Shown: one piece after another, positions 1 to 4,996 of the stretch
Layout: every line of letters starts with the position of its first letter
How positions within the stretch are numbered: position 1 is the first letter of the stretch
Assembly: GCA_031280335.1 (NCBI GenBank)
Contig: JAITGZ010000095.1
Location: 1 to 5,181 of the forward strand
DNA length: 5,181 nucleotides
Source of the DNA: Deltaproteobacteria bacterium
GTDB taxonomy: Bacteria > Desulfobacterota > Desulfovibrionia > Desulfovibrionales > Desulfovibrionaceae
Reading direction: 5' to 3'
Program-made: the position numbers and the translations under genes
The notes under the pieces: generated by a model
What the model saw: the letters and a program-made list of their open reading frames with translations, nothing else
What the model was told of the DNA's origin: nothing
Database searches by the model: none

Positions 1-19
1 TCATTTTGCGTTCGTTCAT
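1..19 (-). CDS. Possible start of a minus-strand gene, cut by the window edge
   Basis: A minus-strand ATG at 17-19 is followed by five more open codons (MNERKM) before the window ends. An AAAGGA Shine-Dalgarno-like sequence (27-32) lies 7 nt upstream of the ATG, which is ideal spacing. The same ribosome-binding sequence is repeated in front of a short ORF upstream of metY, so this stretch may be a conserved translation start. It would be the next gene downstream of the kinase, about 110 nt after its stop and beyond a strong hairpin. Too little is visible to name a product or to be sure the frame stays open. Confidence 0.3.
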
Positions 20-39
20 CTTCTGTTCCTTTGTGGTCC
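15..39 (-). repeat. 25-bp near-identical repeat, copy 1 (ribosome-binding leader motif)
   Basis: On the minus strand this segment reads GGACCACAAAGGAACAG, then AAGATGAA. It matches positions 4738-4762 at 24 of 25 bases in the same orientation, about 4.7 kb away. The only difference is A versus G three bases before the ATG. Both copies contain an AAAGGA motif 7 nt before an ATG, and both stop matching just after the start codon, so the conserved unit looks like a translation initiation region. Its origin and function are unknown. Confidence 0.7.
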
Positions 40-81
40 AGCCACCGGCCGGAGACCATACAGTCCGTCCCCGCCCTTCCG

Positions 82-127
82 GGCAATGCGGCGGTAAAGC
101 CATGCAGGGCTTTACCGCCGCATTGCC
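82..127 (-). terminator. Perfect 20-bp hairpin just after the kinase gene, probable terminator
   Basis: Positions 82-101 and 108-127 are exact reverse complements (20 bp) with a 6-nt loop. On the minus strand the stem begins 2 nt after the kinase TGA stop. No T tract follows on the minus strand; the next bases are CGGAAGGGCGGGG. It is therefore not a canonical intrinsic terminator. It could end transcription in a T-less manner or protect the 3' end of the kinase mRNA. Because the stem is perfect it would also fold in a plus-strand transcript. Confidence 0.65.
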
Positions 128-129
128 GT

Positions 130-3042
130 TCAGCCTTCTTTGTCTTGACCGCTGATTTCCAGGGCGAGTCTTTCCGCCATTTGCTTGTAAGCTGAAACGT
201 TTGCCAGCGCCCTTAGCCTGACGACCAGTTCATCCCAGGGCGGCCTGTAGGAGCAGCTCTCCATCTCTTCCAGCAATGCGTCCACCGCATCAATGTCAAA
301 GTCTTTGGCCGCCCGGGCCAGATCGGCCACAAGCCGCGCCGGGGGTTCGTCTTTTGCGGGCTTAGTTTTTTGCGCCCGCACCTTGAGCAAGACATCAAGG
401 TCCGCCAGCAGTTTGTCCGCAGCGGCCAGAAAGGCGGCGTTGTTTTTATGGACGAAATTGAAGTCCCCGGCCTTGGCCGCGTGTTCCAGCTCCTCGGCCA
501 TGTGCCCCACTGTTTCGGCGCAAATTCCGTAGCTGGAGCCTTTCAGCCCGTGTACGACAATGGCGTAGTCCGGCAGGGATTGCGGCGTAACCTGGCTGGC
601 CTGGTGGAAAAGAGGGATGTTGTTGCTCAGGTATGATTGCAGCACCTCCAGGAAGGTCTCTTCGTCCCCGCCGAAACGGTCCAGGCCCTTGTTCCAGTCC
701 AGGCCGTGAATTTTTACCTCCGCGCTTTCATGGTCGTCCCTCTGCCGGTCACGGCGGTCAAAGCCGCTGCGCCGCTCCACCCCTTTGCGCCGCGGCTGGC
801 CGGAGCGGATGTCCAGCAGCTTGTCCTCGCCCACAGTAACGTATTTGTCGGGCGTAAGTTCATTTTCCGCTTTTTTGTCCCGCACCCAGCGCCGGATGAG
901 CGCATCCAGCAGCATCAGGTCGATGGGTTTGGAGATGAAAGCCTGAAAACCACGGGACATGAAGATATCTTCATTGCCGGTTACGGCATTGGCGGTCAGG
1001 GCGATAATGGGCACGGTTTTGGCGTACTCCGTGCCTATTTCCTCGCGGATGATTCTGACGGCTTCCAGTCCGTCCATGCCCGGCATCATGTGATCCATGA
1101 AAATGGCCGAATATTTCACCTGTTCCCTGCGGACCAGATCAATGGCCTCCTGTCCGCTGTGTACGCAGTCGATGCTCATTCCGTAAGGCTTCATCATGCC
1201 TTTGGCTATATCAAGGTTGTTCTGGACATCGTCCACAATCAGCACCCTGGCATAGGGCAGGCGCAGATAGTTCAGCTTGACGCTACGGTCGAGCGTGGAG
1301 CTGTAATAGCGGAATTTTTTGAGGTTTTCAGCCACCTGCGGCCCGATGCTCTGGCTGGTGACGGATTTTTGCCGCAGGCTGACGGTAAAGACGGAACCCT
1401 TGCCGTATTCGCTTTCCACCGTAATCGTGCCGTCCATCATCTCCGCCAGGCGTTTGCTCAGGGCAAGCCCCAACCCGGTGCCTTCAATGGCGCGGTTGGT
1501 TCTGGTATCCACCTGGCTGTATTCCGAGAAGAGCCTGGAAAGGTCCTGGTCGCGAATGCCCATGCCCGTGTCTTTGACCCGCAGGACAAGCCGGATGTCG
1601 TCGCCGTCCCTGTCGGCGGCAACGCTGAATTCCACATCGCCTTCATGGGTGTATTTGAAGGCGTTGCTCAAAAGATTGTTGCAAATTTGCTTGATGCGCA
1701 GCTCATCGCCCAGGAGCGTCGCGGGGAGGGACTCATCCACCTTCAGGATGAATTTTATGGGTTTTTCCCCAATGCGCGTGATATTCAGGGCAACAACGTC
1801 ATTGATCAGGCTGGGCGTATCGTATTCCACGGGAATAATTTCGAATTTGCCGGATTCAATCTTGGAAATGTCCAGAATATCGTTGATGATGCCGAGCAGC
1901 GTCTTGCCCGCGTTGCGTATTTTGGTCAGCGTTTCGCGGACTTCGCCGTCAAGGTCTTCTTTATATAGCGTGAGTTCGGAAAAGCCGATGATGGCGTTCA
2001 TGGGGGTGCGGATTTCATGGCTCATGTTGGCCAGAAAGGTGCTTTTGGCGTTGTTGGCCGCCTTGACCTCCTCGTTCAGGGTGATGAGATTGCGGTTCTG
2101 CTCCTCCAAATGCTGGAACGGCTCTGAAAGTTTTTTGGAAATGAGCAGGGCCATGACCACGCCCAGGAGCAGAAAAATTTCCCCGGCCAGAAGCAGCCCG
2201 CTGCGGGCGTTGGCCGCCGGGCTCTCCCGCAGCGGCGCGGCCACAGCCAGCGACCAGCCCACGGCCGAACCCGTGATGCTCTTCCAGGCGCACACTATTT
2301 CCTTGGCTTCAAAGGTATAGGTGCCCACGTTTTTGCCCTCGCCCCCCCGGAGCATCAGGCTGAAGAAATCGCCGATGCTTTTGTATTTGGGGTCATATGC
2401 GGCCATTTCAATATAATTTAGCCGGTTAAGTACCACATCGTGCCGCACGCCGGCGATCATCACCCCCTCTTCGTCCAGCATGAAAATATTGCCCGTTGTC
2501 CAAAGACGGAAATTTTCAATGAGTTTGCTGAAGGTCATGCCGGATACGGTGGCGGAAAGCACACGCCGCGAGTCTATGGGCACACAGACATGCAGCACCA
2601 GCTCGCCGCCGGCGGGGCTGGCCTGCCTGGTGGTGGAAATGACGTTGTGCCCGTCGAAGGCCTCCTGTAAATATTTGCTCTCGCGCAGCAGAAAGGCCGG
2701 CGTGCCCGGTTCGCCATAAGAGGCAAGGATGCCTTCGCGGTCAAAAACCGTCAGGGCCAGGGCTTCCCTGCTTTTGGCCAGCCACCTTTCCAAAGATGGA
2801 GCAAGGGCCTCGTCGGGAACGGTCATGAGCGCCTGGGCGATGGTTTCTGTATCGGCTTTCAGCAGGTTGATCTTGGTGGTGATAAGCTCATCGGCAATGT
2901 CGGCCACGGCTGTGAGGTCCGTCTTGACCGTTTCCAGCAGACGCCGCTCTATGGAAACCATGCTCAATATCACCTGCGACGCGGTCATGATGAAAACCAC
3001 GGCGATGATAACCAATAATACTTTAATGCGAATGGGTGACAT
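130..3042 (-). CDS. Membrane-bound hybrid sensor histidine kinase (Cache-like sensor, HisKA, HATPase, REC, Hpt)
   Basis: This encodes a 970-residue inner-membrane phosphorelay kinase. A first membrane helix (about 6-28) and a second (about 281-302) bracket a roughly 250-residue extracytoplasmic region resembling double-Cache sensors, which usually bind small molecules; the ligand is unknown. A short coiled coil (about 308-332) leads to HisKA with phospho-acceptor H342 in SHEIRTP. The ATPase domain has the N box (NNLLSNAFKYT, 455-465), DTGMGI (491-496) and GTGLGL (521-526). The receiver (about 598-720) has D604, D605, phospho-acceptor D650, T683 and K705. After an arginine-rich linker (750-768), an Hpt domain carries H831 in HGLKGSS. 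All relay residues are present, so a His-Asp-His pathway to a separate response regulator is expected; none is in the window. The last 70 or so residues are a helical tail I cannot name. ATG 3042 is chosen over a GTG at 3123 because it has a purine-rich ribosome site and is followed almost at once by the membrane helix. Confidence 0.95.
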   Translation of the reverse strand: MSPIRIKVLLVIIAVVFIMTASQVILSMVSIERRLLETVKTDLTAVADIADELITTKINLLKADTETIAQALMTVPDEALAPSLERWLAKSREALALTVFDREGILASYGEPGTPAFLLRESKYLQEAFDGHNVISTTRQASPAGGELVLHVCVPIDSRRVLSATVSGMTFSKLIENFRLWTTGNIFMLDEEGVMIAGVRHDVVLNRLNYIEMAAYDPKYKSIGDFFSLMLRGGEGKNVGTYTFEAKEIVCAWKSITGSAVGWSLAVAAPLRESPAANARSGLLLAGEIFLLLGVVMALLISKKLSEPFQHLEEQNRNLITLNEEVKAANNAKSTFLANMSHEIRTPMNAIIGFSELTLYKEDLDGEVRETLTKIRNAGKTLLGIINDILDISKIESGKFEIIPVEYDTPSLINDVVALNITRIGEKPIKFILKVDESLPATLLGDELRIKQICNNLLSNAFKYTHEGDVEFSVAADRDGDDIRLVLRVKDTGMGIRDQDLSRLFSEYSQVDTRTNRAIEGTGLGLALSKRLAEMMDGTITVESEYGKGSVFTVSLRQKSVTSQSIGPQVAENLKKFRYYSSTLDRSVKLNYLRLPYARVLIVDDVQNNLDIAKGMMKPYGMSIDCVHSGQEAIDLVRREQVKYSAIFMDHMMPGMDGLEAVRIIREEIGTEYAKTVPIIALTANAVTGNEDIFMSRGFQAFISKPIDLMLLDALIRRWVRDKKAENELTPDKYVTVGEDKLLDIRSGQPRRKGVERRSGFDRRDRQRDDHESAEVKIHGLDWNKGLDRFGGDEETFLEVLQSYLSNNIPLFHQASQVTPQSLPDYAIVVHGLKGSSYGICAETVGHMAEELEHAAKAGDFNFVHKNNAAFLAAADKLLADLDVLLKVRAQKTKPAKDEPPARLVADLARAAKDFDIDAVDALLEEMESCSYRPPWDELVVRLRALANVSAYKQMAERLALEISGQDKEG

Positions 3043-3045
3043 GCG

Positions 3046-3056
3046 CCCCCCCCTCT
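3046..3056 (-). promoter_or_regulatory. Ribosome binding site of the kinase gene containing a G8 run
   Basis: On the minus strand the sequence before the ATG at 3042 is AGAGGGGGGGGCGC, with eight consecutive Gs at 3046-3053. AGAGG/GGGG serves as the Shine-Dalgarno sequence and supports the ATG start. A change in run length would alter the distance between the AGAGG part and the start codon. Confidence 0.6.
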
Positions 3057-3089
3057 GCTGTGCCTGAAATGTGCGACAGGCCGTCCCGG

Positions 3090-3111
3090 CGGGGGTCGCC
3101 CGCGACCCCCG
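3090..3111 (-). other. GC-rich stem-loop in the kinase leader
   Basis: Positions 3091-3098 (GGGGGTCG) pair perfectly with 3103-3110 around a 4-nt loop, and a further C-G pair (3090/3111) extends past the run. It lies about 50 nt upstream of the kinase start, in the inferred 5' untranslated region. Its role is unknown. It could affect translation or mRNA stability, or it may simply reflect GC-rich sequence. Confidence 0.45.
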
Positions 3112-3155
3112 GCTACTCTCCACACCCGGTCATGGATTGGGATGGTTAAATTAAC

Positions 3156-3185
3156 TACATACTCCTCCCCCCCCCCCCCTGTAAA
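3156..3185 (-). promoter_or_regulatory. Putative promoter of the kinase gene with a poly-G spacer
   Basis: On the minus strand TTTACA (3185-3180, 5 of 6 matches to TTGACA) is followed after 18 nt by TATGTA (3161-3156, only 3 of 6 matches to TATAAT). The spacer consists of 13 Gs followed by AGGAG. An AT-rich block (about 3181-3213) directly upstream of the -35 resembles an UP element. Transcription would begin near 3149, giving a leader of about 107 nt. The -35 and the AT-rich block are reasonable, the -10 is weak, and no better promoter is seen between metY and the kinase. Confidence 0.4.
3167..3179. repeat. Homopolymer tract of 13 C (G on the minus strand)
   Basis: Thirteen consecutive Cs occur on the plus strand between the kinase start and the metY stop. 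Tracts of this length are prone to slipped-strand mispairing during replication and to length errors in sequencing. On the minus strand the tract falls between the putative -35 and -10 of the kinase promoter. Confidence 0.9.
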
Positions 3186-3259
3186 GAATAAAAACTAAAC
3201 AAATCGTTTTATCCGCCGTTTTTTTGGGGGCTTTTTTCGGAGGATGTAGGTTTCGGGCA

Positions 3260-3294
3260 TCCGGGCGCGGGGCTGCGGCCCCGCTTACCCCGGA
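3260..3294 (-). terminator. Strong two-part hairpin downstream of metY, probable terminator
   Basis: GCGGGGC (3267-3273) pairs perfectly with GCCCCGC (3278-3284) around a 4-nt loop. An outer stem, TCCGGG (3260-3265) with CCCGGA (3289-3294), is separated from it by a small internal loop. On the minus strand the hairpin begins about 25 nt after the metY TAA, a normal terminator position. No T tract follows on the minus strand. The kinase hairpin at 82-127 also lacks a T tract, so both ends look alike in this respect. Confidence 0.5.
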
Positions 3295-3319
3295 CGCGCT
3301 TCGGGTGTGATTGGCGTTT

Positions 3320-4618
3320 TTACGCCTCGTCCAGGGCCTGGCTCAGGTCGGCGATAATGTCGTTGATGTGTTCGGTGCCTATGGACAGGCGTATGGTATT
3401 GGGTTTTATGCCTTGATCCAGCAGTTCCGCCTCGCTGAGCTGCGAATGGGTGGTGGTGGCCGGGTGGATGACCAGGGATTTTACGTCAGCCACATTGGCG
3501 AGAAGCGAAAAAATTTCCAGCCGGTCAATGAACTTGTGCGCTTCCTCTACCCCGCCTTTGATTTCAAAGCTGAAGATGGATCCGCCCCCCTTGGGGAAGT
3601 ATTTTTTATACAGTCTGTGGCTGGGTTCATGGGGCAGGGAGGGGTGATGCACCGCCTCCACCTTGGGGTGTTTTTTCAGGTAATCCAGCACCTTCAGCGT
3701 GTTTTCCACATGGCGTTCCACGCGCAGGGAGAGGGTCTCCACCCCCTGGAGCAACAAAAAGGCGTTCATGGGGGCTATGGCCGCCCCGGTATCCCGCAGC
3801 AGAATGGCGCGTATCTTGATGATGTAGGCCAGGGGCCCTACGGCCTTGGTGAAGGAAAGGCCGTGATAGCTGGGGCTGGGCTGGGTGATGGAGGGGAATT
3901 TGCCGCTGGCCTCCCAATCAAATTTGCCGCTGTCCACAATGATTCCGCCCAGGGTGGTGCCGTGCCCGCCAATGAATTTGGTGGCGGAATGTACCACGAT
4001 GTCCGCGCCGTATTCAAAGGGACGCAGCAGATAAGGCGTGGCAAAGGTGTTGTCCACAACCAGGGGGATGCCGTGCGCATGGGCAACACGGGCCACCTCT
4101 TCAAGATCAATGACATTGGAATTGGGATTGCCCAGGGTTTCGATGAAAATAGCCTTGGTGTTGGGCCGCAAAGCCTGGGCAAAGGCATCCTTCTTGTCCG
4201 GATCCACAAAGGTGGTGCCGATGCCGTACTGGGGCAGGGTGTGTTCCAGCAGATTATAAGTGCCGCCGTAAATGGTCTTGGCCGAGACAATATGGTCGCC
4301 CGCCAAGGCCAGATTCAACAGAGAATAAGTTACAGCCGCAGCGCCGGAGGCCAGAGCCAGAGCGCCCACGCCGCCCTCCAGCGCGGCCAGGCGTTTTTCC
4401 AACACATCCTGGGTGGAGTTGGTCAGACGGGAATAAATATTGCCCTGATCCCGCAGACTAAAACGGGCCGCCGCGTGGGCCGCGTTCTTGAAAACATAGG
4501 ACGTGGTCTGATATATGGGCACAGCCCGGGCATCCGTGGCCGGGTCAGCCTCTTCCTGGCCTATATGCAGCTGCTTGGTCTCAAAAGCCCAGGTGTCCGT
4601 ATTTTTAACTCTGGCCAT
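3320..4618 (-). CDS. metY: O-acetylhomoserine sulfhydrylase (homocysteine synthase), PLP-dependent
   Basis: This 432-residue cytoplasmic enzyme of the Cys/Met-metabolism PLP family is expected to join sulfide to O-acetylhomoserine, giving homocysteine and acetate, the direct sulfhydrylation route to methionine. The PLP lysine is K214 in SATKFIGGHG. D189 in VVDNTFATPY should contact the pyridine nitrogen. Y62 and R64 (YSR) and SGAAA (91-95) bind the cofactor phosphate, and R410 in NTIRLSIG binds the substrate carboxylate. HPATTTHSQL (385-394) is a typical family segment. Length and motifs fit MetY better than the shorter cystathionine gamma-synthase or gamma-lyase (about 380-400 residues), though a related sulfhydrylase activity cannot be excluded. 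The ATG at 4618 has an AAGGAG ribosome site with 7-nt spacing, so the start is secure. The gene appears monocistronic, with its own promoter and downstream hairpin. Confidence 0.93.
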   Translation of the reverse strand: MARVKNTDTWAFETKQLHIGQEEADPATDARAVPIYQTTSYVFKNAAHAAARFSLRDQGNIYSRLTNSTQDVLEKRLAALEGGVGALALASGAAAVTYSLLNLALAGDHIVSAKTIYGGTYNLLEHTLPQYGIGTTFVDPDKKDAFAQALRPNTKAIFIETLGNPNSNVIDLEEVARVAHAHGIPLVVDNTFATPYLLRPFEYGADIVVHSATKFIGGHGTTLGGIIVDSGKFDWEASGKFPSITQPSPSYHGLSFTKAVGPLAYIIKIRAILLRDTGAAIAPMNAFLLLQGVETLSLRVERHVENTLKVLDYLKKHPKVEAVHHPSLPHEPSHRLYKKYFPKGGGSIFSFEIKGGVEEAHKFIDRLEIFSLLANVADVKSLVIHPATTTHSQLSEAELLDQGIKPNTIRLSIGTEHINDIIADLSQALDEA

Positions 4619-4685
4619 GCCGATTCTCCTTTTTTAAATCGCTTGATTTTGAAAATACCGAAATATCACCGCCCCAGCCGGTCTT

Positions 4686-4720
4686 GTGGAGGGAATCTCA
4701 AGGGGGCCGCATACCTCCAC
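4686..4720 (-). other. Stem-loop overlapping the short ORF in the metY leader
   Basis: GTGGAGG and CCTCCAC on the minus strand (plus-strand 4714-4720 and 4686-4692) form a perfect 7-bp stem with a 21-nt loop. The upstream arm lies inside the 14-codon ORF over its glycine codons, and the loop contains its stop codon. A ribosome on the ORF would open the stem. The adjacent GATTC (plus 4693-4697) could instead pair with GAATC next to the metY ribosome site (plus 4622-4626). Folding into these alternatives is inference only. Confidence 0.3.
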
Positions 4721-4742
4721 CATTATGATCCAAGGCTTTCAT
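4698..4742 (-). CDS. Possible 14-residue leader peptide upstream of metY
   Basis: The minus-strand ORF ATG 4742 to TGA 4698 encodes MKALDHNGGGMRPP. An AAAGGA ribosome site sits 7 nt before the ATG (plus 4750-4755), inside the 25-bp repeat. It ends about 80 nt before the metY start and lies within the inferred metY leader, with a stem-loop over its 3' half. The peptide has no recognisable domain or long run of one regulatory amino acid; it has one internal Met and three consecutive Gly. It may be a regulatory upstream ORF, a remnant of a gene that once followed this ribosome site, or chance. Confidence 0.3.
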   Translation of the reverse strand: MKALDHNGGGMRPP

Positions 4743-4762
4743 CCTCTGTTCCTTTGTGGTCC
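4738..4762 (-). repeat. 25-bp near-identical repeat, copy 2 (ribosome-binding leader motif)
   Basis: This matches positions 15-39 at 24 of 25 bases in the same orientation. It reads GGACCACAAAGGAACAG then AGGATGAA on the minus strand and ends within the second codon of the short ORF upstream of metY. Both copies are preceded by GC-rich sequence containing GGGCGGG. No longer homology between the flanks is visible. Confidence 0.7.
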
Positions 4763-4824
4763 CCGCGCCCCCGACTGGAAGGGGCCCGCCCGGCGGGGCG
4801 ACAAACAGGAAAAATTGCCGTCAG

Positions 4825-4873
4825 GTGTTGCCTTGCTGGTTTTATACCAATGAATATTAATTATTGGCAACAC
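4825..4873. repeat. Nested inverted repeats in the divergent promoter region, possible operator
   Basis: GTGTTGCC (4825-4832) and GGCAACAC (4866-4873) are perfect 8-bp inverted repeats 33 nt apart. Nested inside is an imperfect 21-bp palindrome at 4847-4867 with CCAAT and ATTGG ends and an AT-rich centre (16 of 20 paired positions symmetrical). The palindrome fills the spacer of the metY-directed promoter and runs into the -35 of the hsdM promoter. A dimeric regulator bound here could block both promoters. No regulator gene is in the window. Confidence 0.4.
4841..4870 (-). promoter_or_regulatory. Putative sigma70-type promoter directed toward metY
   Basis: On the minus strand TTGCCA (4870-4865, 5 of 6 consensus matches) is followed after 18 nt by TATAAA (4846-4841, 5 of 6). 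Transcription would begin near 4834, giving metY a leader of about 215 nt that contains the 25-bp repeat and the 14-codon ORF. The -35 overlaps that of the divergent hsdM promoter. Confidence 0.55.
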
Positions 4874-4892
4874 ACTGAGGAAGATTTATAAT
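4864..4892 (+). promoter_or_regulatory. Putative strong sigma70-type promoter of hsdM
   Basis: TTGGCA (4864-4869, 5 of 6 matches to TTGACA) is followed after exactly 17 nt by a perfect TATAAT (4887-4892). Transcription would begin near 4899, about 98 nt before the hsdM ATG. This is the best promoter match seen in the window. Its -35 shares six bases (4865-4870 versus 4864-4869, offset by one) with the -35 of the promoter reading toward metY. Confidence 0.7.
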
Positions 4893-4996
4893 ATCCTGCG
4901 ATACGCGGCATTTTCCTCTGGTTATGTTAAGCCAAGGTGGAAGACAAATCTGCTGGCGGCGGTTTATTTGCCTTAAAAAGAACGAGGGTTCAACGG

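Larger units (their letters stand above)
4619..4996. other. Divergent intergenic control region between metY and hsdM
   Basis: This 378-nt gap has no full-length gene. The half next to metY holds its leader, with a 14-codon ORF, a stem-loop and one copy of the 25-bp repeat. Positions 4763-4805 are very GC-rich. Positions 4825-4895 are AT-rich and carry two divergent promoters with nested inverted repeats. The remainder up to 4996 is the hsdM leader. I saw no tRNA and could not match the metY leader to a known SAM riboswitch. Confidence 0.7.

Noticed and set aside
637..1968. A 443-codon open frame on the plus strand, antisense to the kinase
   Set aside because: It mirrors the conserved ATPase and receiver domains of the minus-strand kinase and has no ribosome site or domain of its own. 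The plus-strand frame at 1319-2320 is rejected for the same reason.
3043..3123. A 27-residue N-terminal extension of the kinase starting at GTG 3123
   Set aside because: The extension (ESSRGSRATPAG and onward) is not signal-like and translates the GC hairpin and G8 run. The GTG lacks a good ribosome site, while ATG 3042 has one and sits directly before the membrane helix.
4705..4835. A minus-strand frame through the 25-bp repeat reading ...DHKGTEDESLGS then stop
   Set aside because: It has no start codon with a ribosome site downstream of the inferred promoter. The shared residues between the two repeat copies follow simply from the 25-bp identity.
4619..4840. SAM riboswitch (class I or II) in front of metY
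   Set aside because: metY genes often carry one, so I looked. The class I core and the class II pseudoknot arms were not recognisable by eye. A covariance-model search would settle it.
3311..4891. A 526-codon open frame on the plus strand, antisense to metY
   Set aside because: It covers a clear metY gene on the other strand. Its translation has no recognisable domain, and it is open because GC-rich codon use on the minus strand suppresses stops in that frame.
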